A stretch of 32,733 bases of DNA from Mesorhizobium sp. LNHC252B00 (lineage in GTDB: Bacteria; Pseudomonadota; Alphaproteobacteria; Rhizobiales; Rhizobiaceae). Positions 1 through 8,428 of the stretch are shown piece after piece. Both the position numbers and the translations under genes were made by a program. Positions within the stretch are counted from its first letter, which is position 1. Each line of letters begins with the position of its first letter. The stretch is taken from positions 84,242 through 116,974 of the forward strand of contig NZ_AYWO01000002.1 in assembly GCF_000502955.1 (NCBI RefSeq), in the 5' to 3' direction. The notes under the pieces were generated by a model. That model worked only from the letters and a program-made list of their open reading frames with translations. It did no database searches and had not been told where the DNA came from.

Positions 1-27
1 GAGTTCAGACGTGTGCTCTTCCGATCT
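1..27. other. Illumina sequencing adapter remnant (artefact)
   Basis: The first 27 bases match the 3' part of the Illumina TruSeq read 2 adapter, including its characteristic CGTGTGCTCTTCCGATCT end. Genomic coding sequence starts immediately after it, in frame with a truncated gene. This is untrimmed adapter at a contig end, not biology. Confidence 0.97.
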
Positions 28-87
28 CTGGATCGCCTTGACCGTCGGCGTGAAGGCGACGTCGCTGGTGAAAGCATGCGCGTTCAT
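28..87 (-). CDS. Pyridoxamine 5'-phosphate oxidase family protein, N-terminal fragment
   Basis: Only the first 20 codons are present; the rest is cut off by the contig end. The start ATG has a perfect AGGAGG ribosome binding site at 94-99. The fragment contains the residues FTPTVKAIQ, which resemble the N-terminus of small flavin-binding split-barrel proteins of the pyridoxamine 5'-phosphate oxidase family. That assignment rests on recall of this short motif, so it is tentative. The gene starts 21 bases after the stop of the NTF2-like gene on the same strand, which suggests a shared transcript. Confidence 0.6.
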
Positions 88-108
88 CGAAAGCCTCCTG
101 GAATTGCT

Positions 109-579
109 CTAAAGCCCGAGTTCCGACAGTGTAGGGTGGTCATCCGGCCGCCGACCGAGCGGCCAGTGATATTTGCGGTCAGCCTCGCCGATCGGCAGGT
201 CGTTGATGCTGGCGATGCGCAGGCGCATCAGCCCGTGTTCGTCGAATTCCCAGTTCTCGTTGCCGTAGCTGCGGAACCATGAACCGCTGTCGTCGCGCCA
301 CTCATAGGCGAAGCGCACCGCGATCCGGTTGGCGTGGAAGGCCCAGACCTCCTTGATCAGCCGATAGTCAAGCTCGCGGCTCCATTTGCGCGTCAGAAAC
401 GCCTGGATGGCATCGCGCCCTTGCAGGAATTCAGCCCGGTTACGCCAGCGACTGTCCATTGTGTAGGCGAGCGCGACCCGTGCCGGATCACGGGAGTTCC
501 AGGCGTCCTCGGCCATGCGCGCCTTCTGTGCGGCGGTCTCGGCTGTGAACGGCGGAAGCGGTGGTCGGCTCTCAGACAT
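109..579 (-). CDS. NTF2-like protein, DUF1348 family
   Basis: This 156-residue protein resembles the DUF1348 branch of the NTF2/SnoaL-like fold: a small alpha+beta barrel, with conserved stretches such as AWNSRDP, WRNRAEF and [10 protein letters not shown]. Members are soluble cytoplasmic proteins of unknown substrate. An upstream in-frame ATG would add six residues, but the ATG at 579 is preferred because AGAGG at 586-590 lies at normal spacing before it. The gene lies 59 bases downstream of the AhpD-like gene and 21 bases upstream of the truncated oxidase-like gene, so all three probably form one operon diverging from the LysR regulator. No catalytic role can be read from the sequence. Confidence 0.85.
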   Translation of the reverse strand: MSESRPPLPPFTAETAAQKARMAEDAWNSRDPARVALAYTMDSRWRNRAEFLQGRDAIQAFLTRKWSRELDYRLIKEVWAFHANRIAVRFAYEWRDDSGSWFRSYGNENWEFDEHGLMRLRIASINDLPIGEADRKYHWPLGRRPDDHPTLSELGL

Positions 580-638
580 GACATTCCTCTGCGGCATGCG
601 TGGCGGAGACCGGCGGACACCGCCTGGCCTTTCCGGAG

Positions 639-1190
639 TCAGGCAGCATCACGGGCAGAAACAACCGGAAAATCGATCTCGGTCCGGGCAACCTCATTGA
701 TATAGTTGGTCCAGACGTTCAGGGCGACGTGCTGGACGATCTCAATGATCTCACCATCGTCATAGCCTGCCAGCCTGACGGCTGCGAGGTCCTCGTCGCC
801 GACATGGCCGCGGCTGTGGGCGACCTTGGCGGCGAAACGGACAGCCGCGCCCGCCTTGGGATCGGTGGAACCGCCGTGGCGGTTGGCAATCATTTCGGCG
901 TCGTCGAGCCTTGCGAGGTTCTTGCCGAGGTAGGTGTGGGCGGAAAGACAGTAGCTGCAACCATTGACCTCGGCGACCGCGAGCGCGATACGTTCGCGCG
1001 TTGGCGCCGGCAGGCGGCCCCTGGCAAGCGCCCCCGACATGCCGAGGTAGCCTTCCAGCGCGGCCGGGCTGTTTGCAACCATCCTAAACAGGTTCGGCAC
1101 GACACCGAGCTGCTTCTCGACAGCGTGCAGCATGGGTTGCGCGGCTGTTGGAGCGGCGGCAATGGATGACAGGGTAACGATGCGGGGCAT
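639..1190 (-). CDS. AhpD-like carboxymuconolactone decarboxylase family protein
   Basis: The 183-residue product has the AhpD/carboxymuconolactone-decarboxylase fold signature. Glu74 is followed by Cys78-Ser-Tyr-Cys81 and His85, the ExxxCxxCxxxH redox motif that lets AhpD-type proteins act in peroxide or disulfide chemistry. Later residues ([13 protein letters not shown]) match the conserved C-terminal helix of peroxidase-related members. The start at 1190 is chosen over a longer frame because AAGGAA lies just before it and the fold begins there. It is the first gene of a leftward group and is transcribed divergently from a LysR regulator, the classic arrangement for a LysR target. The physiological substrate is unknown. 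Confidence 0.88.
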   Translation of the reverse strand: MPRIVTLSSIAAAPTAAQPMLHAVEKQLGVVPNLFRMVANSPAALEGYLGMSGALARGRLPAPTRERIALAVAEVNGCSYCLSAHTYLGKNLARLDDAEMIANRHGGSTDPKAGAAVRFAAKVAHSRGHVGDEDLAAVRLAGYDDGEIIEIVQHVALNVWTNYINEVARTEIDFPVVSARDAA

Positions 1191-1290
1191 GACGATTTCC
1201 TTTTGAGGTGCCCGTCTTATATGCATCCTTTCACATTGCAGATGTAGATGCCATAATTGCAATCTATCCTTCCAATTTCTGGAATAAACA
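1191..1290. promoter_or_regulatory. Divergent promoter region, possible LysR operator
   Basis: These 100 bases separate the LysR start from the divergent AhpD-like gene. The region is AT-richer than its flanks. It contains ATTGCA at 1235-1240 and the palindrome ATTGCAAT at 1256-1263. A repeated, partly palindromic element between a LysR gene and its divergent neighbour is a plausible operator. The exact site is inferred and not matched to a known box. Confidence 0.35.
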
Positions 1291-2196
1291 ATGGACCGCC
1301 TCGAAGCCATGTCCCTTTTCGTTGCCACGGTCGAGGCTGGCAGTTTGTCCGCTGCCGCGCGCCGTTCGGGCGTTCCACTTGCCACGGTCAGCCGCAAGGT
1401 CTCCGACCTAGAGCGTCATCTTCAGACACGCCTGCTGAACCGGTCGACGCGGCGGCTGACGCTGACCGATGCGGGCGACGCCTACCTCGCCGCATGCCGC
1501 CGCATTCTCGACGAGGTCGGCGAGGCCGAGCGGGTCGCCGGCGGCGAGTACAGCGCCCCGACGGGCGAATTGATCATCACCGCGCCGATCGTCTTCGGCC
1601 GCCTTCACGTGCTGCCAGTCGTCACCGCGTTTCTCGCCGCCTACCCGCAAGTGGACATTCGCCTGACGCTCGGCGACGCGATAAGCCATTTGGCCGAGGA
1701 GCATATCGATCTCGCAATCCGCATCGGCCGGCTGCCGGACTCGCGCATGGTTGCCACAGGGCTTGGCTCCATCCGTCGTGTTGTCTGCGCAAGCCCCGCC
1801 TATTTGTCTGAACGCGGCACGCCGAAAACCCCCAGAGATATTGAGACGCACAGCTGCATTACATTTGAGGGTCTCAGTTCCCTCGCCACCTGGACCTTTT
1901 CGGTGGAGAAGACCGACCTTCCAATCCAGGTTCGCTCAAGGCTCCGCGTCAACACCGCTGAGGCCGCGATCGACGCTGCGATTGCCGGCATCGGGATAAC
2001 ACGGGTACTTTCCTACCAGATCGTAGCCGCTGTGCGGTCAGGAGCCCTCAGAGCGGTTCTCCAGGACTTCGAACCGCAGCCGTGGCCGGTAAATCTCGTA
2101 CACGCCGGCCAGGGCCGGCTGCCGGTGAAACTGCGCGCCTTCCTCGACTTCGCCGCTCCTCGCCTGCGGGAACGCCTGGCGCAGGCGGCGTGGTGA
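1291..2196 (+). CDS. LysR-family transcriptional regulator
   Basis: This 301-residue protein has normal length for the family. The N-terminal winged helix-turn-helix occupies roughly residues 1-60, with the typical segments FVATVEAGSLSAAARR and PLATVSRKVSDLE, followed by LLNRSTRRLTLTDAG. The C-terminal periplasmic-binding-protein-like effector domain starts near residue 90 (GELIITAPIVFGR). It belongs to the subgroup that often controls quinone or electrophile-responsive oxidoreductase genes. It probably binds the 100-base region before it and regulates the divergent AhpD/NTF2/oxidase-like genes as well as itself. The ligand cannot be deduced. Confidence 0.95.
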   Translation: MDRLEAMSLFVATVEAGSLSAAARRSGVPLATVSRKVSDLERHLQTRLLNRSTRRLTLTDAGDAYLAACRRILDEVGEAERVAGGEYSAPTGELIITAPIVFGRLHVLPVVTAFLAAYPQVDIRLTLGDAISHLAEEHIDLAIRIGRLPDSRMVATGLGSIRRVVCASPAYLSERGTPKTPRDIETHSCITFEGLSSLATWTFSVEKTDLPIQVRSRLRVNTAEAAIDAAIAGIGITRVLSYQIVAAVRSGALRAVLQDFEPQPWPVNLVHAGQGRLPVKLRAFLDFAAPRLRERLAQAAW

Positions 2197-2272
2197 ATGA
2201 GCCGCATCGCCTTGTTTCCTTTTTCCCCGCGCTTGGTGTAACCAACGCTCACCTCCTCACCGGACCTCCCCC

Positions 2273-3073
2273 ATGCTCTATGCCAGATCACTGACGTTCA
2301 ATTTCGTCTTCTACGTCAACCTGATCATCCAGATGATCCTCTGGACCCCCTATTATTTCCTGTCCCCCCGTCACCGCGCCTGGTTCGTGCCGAAATTCTG
2401 GTCGCGCACCTCGATGTGGCTCTTCGACAAGATCGCTGGAACGAAGAGCGACATCACCGGCCAGGAAAACCTGCCAGAAGGCTCCTTCATCCTGGCGCCC
2501 AAGCACCAGTCGTTCTGGGACGCGATCGCCTTCTTCCCCTTCCTCCAGGACCCGCTCTACATCTTGAAACGAGAGCTGACCTGGATCCCGTTCTTCGGCT
2601 GGTACATCATGAAGATGCGGATGATCCCGGTTAACCGCGGCAGCCGCTCGAAGGCGCTGAAGGCCGTGGTCGCCGCGACCAAGGAGGAGATGGCGCGCAA
2701 CCCTCGCCAGCTGATCATATACCCCGAGGGCACGCGCCGGGCTCCGGGCGACGAGCCGGCCTACAAATACGGTATCGTCGAAATCTATGCGCAGCTTGGT
2801 GTTCCGGTGGTGCCGGTCGCCCATGTCGCCGGCCTTTATTGGCCGCGCCGGAAATTCCTGCGCTACCCCGGCACGATCAGGGCACGCTTCCTGCCGCCGA
2901 TTCCACCGGGACTGAGCAAGGACGAATTCATGGCCCGGCTGATCGGGGAGACCGAGGCCGCCTGCGACCAGTTCCTGATCGAGGCGGCGCGCGGCCCGAA
3001 CCCACCTGCCTTGCCACCGACAGCGGTGAAAAGGCTGCAAGAGCTGGATCACGCCGCAAAAACCAAAGCCTGA
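2273..3073 (+). CDS. plsC: 1-acyl-sn-glycerol-3-phosphate acyltransferase (PlsC type)
   Basis: The 266-residue protein is a glycerolipid acyltransferase, which transfers a fatty acyl group to lysophosphatidic acid in membrane phospholipid synthesis. The HX4D catalytic motif is visible as HQSFWD near residue 79, and the phosphate-binding block YPEGTR near residue 150. The N-terminus has a hydrophobic segment (NFVFYVNLIIQMILW) that would anchor it in the inner membrane. Bacteria of this group carry several PlsC paralogues, including ornithine-lipid enzymes, so the exact acceptor is not certain. The gene is convergent with the LysE gene, with only 24 bases between the stops. Confidence 0.93.
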   Translation: MLYARSLTFNFVFYVNLIIQMILWTPYYFLSPRHRAWFVPKFWSRTSMWLFDKIAGTKSDITGQENLPEGSFILAPKHQSFWDAIAFFPFLQDPLYILKRELTWIPFFGWYIMKMRMIPVNRGSRSKALKAVVAATKEEMARNPRQLIIYPEGTRRAPGDEPAYKYGIVEIYAQLGVPVVPVAHVAGLYWPRRKFLRYPGTIRARFLPPIPPGLSKDEFMARLIGETEAACDQFLIEAARGPNPPALPPTAVKRLQELDHAAKTKA

Positions 3074-3097
3074 GCCGAAGTCTCCGGCCGGCAGTTC

Positions 3098-3716
3098 TCA
3101 GCCGAATACGGCCAGCGCAGTGGTCAACACCAGCGTCGCGGCAAAGACCAGATTGATAATCCGCGATGCCGCCGGCTGGCGCAGGAAGCGCGCGAACGCT
3201 GCTCCCGCGACGAGCCACACGGCATGGATGGCGACGATCATCAGGGCGAGAACCGTCAGCCTCAGCCATGGACCGAGCTCAGCGACGCCCTGTTTCGACG
3301 AAGCCCAGGCGAACACGACGGCGATCGCCACATAGGCCTTTGGATTGGCGACCGCGAGAAGGAACCCAGCCAGCCATGTTAGCCTCGGCGGCGCGTGCCG
3401 CCAAGGGCGGCGCCGTAGCGATCTTGAAGGCGAGATAGAGGATGTAGACCGCTGAAGCGACGGCCAGCAGCGGTGCGAACCGCGGCATCGACGTGAGCAC
3501 CGCCATGACCCCGGTCGCCACGACCAGCAGCACGGCGATCGTGCCTAGGATGATCCCCCCGGCATAGCGCAGCGAGTGGCGCAGGCTGAAGGCGGCCCCG
3601 ACGGCGGTGACGCTTATCGTTGCCGGCCCTGGGCTGCCCATGACGATCGTGGCGGCAAGCACCAGCGCGACCAGCTGACGCCAAAGGTCCAGCTGCGAAA
3701 GAAGCGGCTCCGTCAT
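3098..3716 (-). pseudogene. LysE/RhtB-family amino-acid exporter, frameshifted
   Basis: Two adjoining frames together make one typical LysE/RhtB exporter of about 205-208 residues. The N-terminal part (start at 3716, with GAGG before it) has the family motif GSPGPATISVT and several membrane helices up to about AAEANMAGW. The C-terminal part, in another frame, continues as LAGFLLAVANPKAYVAIAVV and further helices. The switch falls at 3365-3377, where the plus strand has AGCC twice in tandem. Two more copies of that 4-base unit, or removal of one base, would restore a perfect join (AGWLAGFLLAV). No other stop or gap is seen, so this is either a recent slip mutation or a sequence error. If intact, the protein would export amino acids or similar solutes across the inner membrane. 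Confidence 0.88.
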
Positions 3717-3808
3717 CTGCACCTCTGCCTTGCCCCCGTGCAAAGAAGGCTATGGCAAGACAAGAGGGTCGTCTTGGACGTTCGTGCGAGGAGCGGTCGC
3801 CGAAAGCT

Positions 3809-4755
3809 TCAGCCGCTCGCCTTGTCGAGTTCGGCCATATCGTCGGCGCTCAATTTCAGCGACGCCGCCTTGATCAGGCTGTCCATCTGGTCGGGCCTGG
3901 TGGCGCTGGCGATCGGCGCGGTCACACCGGGCCGCGCGATCACCCAGGCAAGCGCGACTTCCGCTTGCTTGGCCGAATGCCTGGCCGAGACCGCGTCCAG
4001 TGCCGCAAGGATGCGATATCCGCGCGCGTTGAGATAGTCCTTCACACCGCCGCCACGCGGGCTCTGACCAAGATCGGCCTCGCTGCGGTATTTGCCGCTG
4101 AGAAAACCCTTGGCAAGGCTGAAATAGGTGATGACGCCGATGTCCTCGGCCACGCAGAGATCACGCAGTGGGCCGTCGAAGGACGAGCGGTCGTAGAGAT
4201 TGTATTCCGGCTGCAGCACTTCGTAACGCGGCAGGCCGCGCAGGCTCGCCACATCGAGTGCGGCGCGCAACTGGGCGGCGTCGAGGTTCGAGCAGCCGGC
4301 ATAGCGGATCTTGCCCTTGGCGAGCAGCTTCTCATAGGCGCCAAGGGTTTCCTCGTAGGGCGTCGTCGGATCCGGCCAGTGCGACAGATAGAGATCGATG
4401 GTGTCGGTCTGCAGCCGCTTCAGCGATGCGTCGACGGCCTTTTCGATGTATGCGGCGGACAGGTCCTTATGGCCCTGTCCCATATCCGAACCGACCTTGG
4501 TGACCACGATGACCTTGTCACGATTGCCGCGGTCCTTCATCCACTTGCCGATAATGGTTTCCGACTCTCCGCCCTTGTGGCCGGGCACCCAGCGCGAATA
4601 GCATCCGCCGTATCGACGGCGTTGAGGCCGGCGCCGATGAAGCGGTCGAGCAGGTCGAACGAGGTTTTCTCGTCGGCGGTCCAGCCGAAGACATTGCCGC
4701 CCAGAACCAGCGGTGCGATGGAAAGATCGGTACGACCGAGACGGCGTTTCTGCAA
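3809..4755 (-). pseudogene. Aldo/keto reductase, frameshifted by one base
   Basis: This is an aldo/keto reductase of about 315 residues split over two frames. The N-terminal piece (RRLGRTDLSIAPLVLGGNVFGW) reaches the catalytic region DTADA. One base is missing between 4600 and 4601, in the codon just before the catalytic tyrosine. In the other frame the protein continues YSRWVPGHKGGESE, then the catalytic lysine in VVTKVG and the histidine in YLSHWPDP, ending with the cofactor-binding part (PIASATRPDQM). With the base restored the Asp-Tyr-Lys-His tetrad is complete. The start is TTG at 4755, with GGAG at normal spacing before it. The substrate is unknown; the family reduces carbonyls with NADPH. 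The break may be an assembly error. Confidence 0.9.
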
Positions 4756-4876
4756 GGCGTATCTCCGGAATGATTGGGCGGGCGAATGCTGCCCGCGGGC
4801 TGAGGTTCGGAGCCTAAAGCTAGGTCTTGGCCGATCGAGGTCAAAGGCCTGGCCGCCTTTTTCCGCAGAGGCAGCT

Positions 4877-5398
4877 TCACAAAGGCGCGACCCGCCTGGC
4901 GACTTCCTCCAGCCAATGGTCGCGAATGCCTAGCGCCTCGAGATGCTCCAGTGTGCTGAGCACATAATCCTCGTTGACGCCGGACTGGCCGACCGCGCCA
5001 CGCACCATGGCCGCCGCCTCCGCCGCGTCGAGCGCGCCGGCATACTGCACGTGCTGGCGGTCGACGATATAGGCCACCGCCTCGACAGTCCGGCCCCCGT
5101 CGAGACGAATCTTGAGCAAGCGCTCGAGATAGACATTGGTGACCAGCTCGCGGTCGCGCAGATAGGTGATGACCTCGTCGCGCAAGTCGCCGGGAACACG
5201 GAACGCCAGGCCGACACAGGAGCCGCCACGGTCGAGGCCGAGCACCAGCCCCGGCCGTTCACGCGTGCCGCGATGCACGAAGGAATAGACGCAGAGCGAC
5301 CGGCGATACCCATGCAGGCGGGCGCGCTGTGTCTCGACATGCGCGAAACCCGGCCGCCAGATCAACGAACCATAGCCAAACACCCAAAAATCGCCCAT
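4877..5398 (-). CDS. Gamma-glutamylcyclotransferase, ChaC family
   Basis: The 173-residue protein begins with the substrate-binding motif FGYGSLIW, has the conserved block RGTRERPGLVLGLDRGGSC, and carries the likely catalytic glutamate in DRELVTNVYLE. ChaC-type enzymes cleave glutathione (or gamma-glutamyl peptides) to 5-oxoproline and the remaining dipeptide in the cytosol. The start at 5398 is chosen because the fold begins there; the longer reading frame adds an unrelated arginine-rich extension. The ribosome binding site is weak. It is transcribed away from the DUF2125 gene and so lies alone on its strand here. Confidence 0.9.
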   Translation of the reverse strand: MGDFWVFGYGSLIWRPGFAHVETQRARLHGYRRSLCVYSFVHRGTRERPGLVLGLDRGGSCVGLAFRVPGDLRDEVITYLRDRELVTNVYLERLLKIRLDGGRTVEAVAYIVDRQHVQYAGALDAAEAAAMVRGAVGQSGVNEDYVLSTLEHLEALGIRDHWLEEVARRVAPL

Positions 5399-5547
5399 AT
5401 CGCCGCGCCTGATTGCAAAGAATGCCAACACCGTGCCGGGACCGGAGTTTTTTAGCCTGTCCCGTCTACCTATTCGTCTCTGTCTACCTATTGTCGGCGG
5501 GATCGACTGTCCGTCCGCAACACCCATGCGTTAACGAGAGCCAAAGC

Positions 5548-6546
5548 ATGACGTCAAGTGACGAACGCCAGCCGAGTAACCTTCGCCGCCTGATCTGGCT
5601 TGCCGCCTTCGTCGTGGTGCTGTTTGCCATCTACAGCGGCGGCTGGTTCTATCTGGCCAACCGGGTAAGGAGCGAGGCCGACAAGGCGGTTGCCACGCTG
5701 AACAAAACTGGCGTCGAAGCCGGCTGCGACAACCTCCAGGTCAGCGGCTATCCCCTGAGCTTTACGGTCTCCTGCGACAATTTGGCTTACGAGGACGATG
5801 CCAGGAACGTCGCCGCTTCGGCCGGCAGTTTCAACGCAGCCGCCCAGATCATCCAGCCTCTGTCACCGGTTGCCAATCTGCGCGGCCCGCTCAGGACTTC
5901 CGTGCCAGGCATGGCGCCGTTGTGGATCGACTGGGACAACCTGCAGGCCAACGTCAAATTGTGGTGGCCACTACCGCAGCGGATTGCTCTGGAGGCGGAG
6001 GGCCTGTCCGGCCAGACCGATCCGGCCGACGATACCGATCCGGTGCAATTGTTCAGCGCCGGCAAGGCGGCTGGCCAACTGCAGCCGAATGGGGCGGACA
6101 TCGACTATCTCGGCAGTTTCGGCGATCTCGAGATCAATCCCGGCGCGATCGGCGGGCGCGTGCTGCCGGCGCTCGATGCCAGCGGCGACGCGACGCTGAA
6201 GAACGGCATTGCACTGATCGGCACGCAGGTGAGAAGCCTGCGCGGCCAGGCAATCGAAATCCGCAACCTCTACCTGTCGTCGGGCACGGCGCGCATCACC
6301 GTTTCAGGACCGCTTTCGGTCGATGCCGAGGGCCTGGTCAACGCCGATCTGATGATCAGGCTGAAGGACCCGAAGGCGGTGGCTGCCATCCTCGGCGCCG
6401 CCATACCCGAGCAGAAAAGCCAGATCGAGCAGGGCTTTTCTGCCCTGGCGGTGCTTGGCAACGAGCCATCGATGCCGCTCAAGGTGGTCAAGGGCAAGGC
6501 CTCGCTCGGCTTCATCCCGCTGGGCAAGATCAAGCCACTCGATTAA
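5548..6546 (+). CDS. DUF2125 domain-containing membrane-anchored protein
   Basis: The 332-residue product starts with a short cytoplasmic tail and one strong transmembrane segment (residues about 16-37, LIWLAAFVVVLFAIYSGGWF). A long, probably periplasmic, beta-rich region follows. The segment VEAGCDNLQVSGYPLSFTVSCDN, with its paired cysteines, is typical of DUF2125 proteins, which are nearly restricted to alphaproteobacteria and have no established function. The start at 5548 gives the membrane anchor a normal N-terminus; the longer frame does not. It is followed after 10 bases by the PfkB kinase gene, which may be cotranscribed. Confidence 0.88.
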   Translation: MTSSDERQPSNLRRLIWLAAFVVVLFAIYSGGWFYLANRVRSEADKAVATLNKTGVEAGCDNLQVSGYPLSFTVSCDNLAYEDDARNVAASAGSFNAAAQIIQPLSPVANLRGPLRTSVPGMAPLWIDWDNLQANVKLWWPLPQRIALEAEGLSGQTDPADDTDPVQLFSAGKAAGQLQPNGADIDYLGSFGDLEINPGAIGGRVLPALDASGDATLKNGIALIGTQVRSLRGQAIEIRNLYLSSGTARITVSGPLSVDAEGLVNADLMIRLKDPKAVAAILGAAIPEQKSQIEQGFSALAVLGNEPSMPLKVVKGKASLGFIPLGKIKPLD

Positions 6547-6556
6547 GCGTCCCTGT

Positions 6557-7479
6557 ATGAACAGACCGGCAAAACTTCTGAGCGTCGGCGCGCTGACGCT
6601 GGACACCATCCTGCGTGTCGAGACACTGCCCCCGCATCAGGGCAAATTCATCGCCTCCGACGGCGTCCAGATCGCCTCGGGCATGGCCACCAGTGCTGCC
6701 TGCGCCGCGCACCGCTTGGGCGCCGAGGTGTCGCTGTGGGCTAGTGCGGGTGACGATCCCGTCGGCGACCATCTCGTTGCCGCGATCGAAGCCGAAGGTG
6801 TCGATTGCGCCTATGTCCGCCGCGTCGGGGCGCTCGCTCGGCGCTGGCCTCGATCCTGGTCGATGCGCATGGCGAGCGCATCATCGTGCCGTTCTATGAC
6901 AGACTTGCGCAGGCCGATCCCGAAGCCTTGCCGCTCGCCGACCTCATGGCATTCGACGCCGTATTGGTCGATGTCCGCTGGCCGGGTGCGGCAGCACTTG
7001 CGCTGAATGCGGCACGCGCCATCGGCCGCCCGGCGATCCTCGATGCCGACACCGCGCCGCTGGAGGTCCTGGAACAGCTGTTGCCGCTCGCCTCGCACAT
7101 CGTCGCTTCGGAGCCGGCGGCGCGCATTGTCTGCGGCCAGGCGCTCGACCCGGAAACGGCTTGCGCCGATCTCGCCAGCCGCACCGACGCCTTTGTCGCG
7201 GTGACTGGCGGCGCGGCGGGGAGTTGGTGGCACGACCGTTCCGCAGGCTGTGTGCGTCATGTCGCGGCGCCGAGGATCAAGGCGGTGGATACGCTCGCCG
7301 CCGGCGATGTCTTTCACGGCGCCTTCGCCGTCGGCCTGGCGGAAGCCATGCCCGTCGAGCATGCTTTGCGCTTTGCCAGTGCGGCCGCCGCGCTCAAATG
7401 CCTGCGCTTCGGCGGCAGGCTTGGTGCACCGAATAGAGCCGAGACGCTGGCGATGGTTGCGGCGACCTGGCCTGCCTGA
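6557..7479 (+). pseudogene. PfkB-family sugar kinase, frameshifted by one base
   Basis: Two frames join into one ribokinase/PfkB-type kinase of 307 residues. The first part has LLSVGALTLDTILRVETLP and the substrate-side block IASGMATSAACAAHRLGA. The second holds the nucleotide-binding and catalytic motif DTLAAGDVFHGAFAVGLA, with the catalytic Asp in AGD. The frame changes near the G-run at 6827-6830; adding one base, for example restoring GTCGAGGGC from GTCGGGGC, gives a continuous RRVEGARSALASILVD. No other lesion is seen. Rhizobial kinases of this group resemble sulfofructose and fructose kinases, but the substrate is not decided by sequence. No clear ribosome binding site precedes the start, so it may be coupled to the DUF2125 gene 10 bases upstream. 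Confidence 0.88.
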
Positions 7480-7486
7480 AACGAAT

Positions 7487-8422
7487 TTAAGTCTTGGCCG
7501 GGTGTTCGACCGCCTGACGGCCAAAATCGGGCACGTCGATGTCCTGGCCGGCCTCGATGATCGAGCGGCGCACGGCGCGGGTGCGGGTGAACAGGTCGAA
7601 GAGTTTTTCGCCGTCACCCCAGCGAATCGCGCGTTGCAACGACGCTAGGTCTTCCGAGAACCGCGCCAGCATTTCGAGGATTGCATCCTTGTTGTGCAGG
7701 CATACGTCCCGCCACATGGTCGGGTCGGAAGCGGCAAGGCGGGTGAAGTCGCGGAAGCCCGAAGCCGAATACTTGATCACCTCGGACTTGGTTACCGACT
7801 GCAGATCATCGGCGGTGCCAACGATATTGTAGGCGATGATGTGCGGCAAATGCGAGACGATGGCCAGCGTCATGTCGTGATGCTGAGGATCCATCGTGTC
7901 GATGTTGGCGCCGCAGCGGCGCCAGAATTCCGACAGCCGTTCCAGCGCGTCCGGGTCAGTATCGGGCAGCGGCGTGAAGATACACCAGCGATTGTCGAAT
8001 AGGTCGGCAAACCCGGCATCGGGGCCGGATTTCTCTGTGCCCGCCAGCGGATGACCGGGAATAAAGTGAACGCCGGCTGGCACATAAGGCTGCATCTGCG
8101 CGATGACAGATGCCTTGGTCGAGCCGACATCGGTGAGGATCGCGCCCGGCTTCAATGAAGGCGCAATTTCCTCGGCGACCGTGCCGGACGAGCCGACCGG
8201 CACCGAGACGATGACCAGATCGGCATCCCTGACCGCTTCGCTCGCATCGGTGGTGTAGGAATCACCCAGCCCAAGTTCTTTCGCTCGCGCCAGCGTCGCG
8301 GCACTGCGGGTCGAGATGGCTACGCGGCCAGCCAGCCCCTCGCGGCGGATGACGCGGGCCAGCGACGAGCCGATCAGGCCGATGCCGACCAGCGCGATCT
8401 TTTCAAACATCGGTGATGTCAT
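7487..8422 (-). CDS. tyrC: Prephenate/arogenate dehydrogenase
   Basis: The 311-residue protein is a TyrA-type dehydrogenase, which oxidatively decarboxylates prephenate or arogenate in tyrosine synthesis. The N-terminal Rossmann fold shows the NAD(P) motif GIGLIGSS at about residues 13-20. The substrate region includes the conserved histidines in HFIPGHPLAGTE and SHLPHIIAYN, followed by the helical dimerisation domain (SASGFRDFTRLAASDPTMW). No chorismate mutase or ACT domain is fused. It starts 6 bases after the hisC stop, so the pair is cotranscribed. A second ATG four codons in is possible; neither has a strong ribosome binding site. Prephenate versus arogenate preference cannot be read off. 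Confidence 0.95.
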   Translation of the reverse strand: MTSPMFEKIALVGIGLIGSSLARVIRREGLAGRVAISTRSAATLARAKELGLGDSYTTDASEAVRDADLVIVSVPVGSSGTVAEEIAPSLKPGAILTDVGSTKASVIAQMQPYVPAGVHFIPGHPLAGTEKSGPDAGFADLFDNRWCIFTPLPDTDPDALERLSEFWRRCGANIDTMDPQHHDMTLAIVSHLPHIIAYNIVGTADDLQSVTKSEVIKYSASGFRDFTRLAASDPTMWRDVCLHNKDAILEMLARFSEDLASLQRAIRWGDGEKLFDLFTRTRAVRRSIIEAGQDIDVPDFGRQAVEHPAKT

Positions 8423-8428
8423 GGTGTT

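Noticed and set aside
3752..4933. Plus-strand frame of 393 codons across the aldo/keto reductase
   Set aside because: It is antisense to a clear reductase whose catalytic residues are all present on the other strand.
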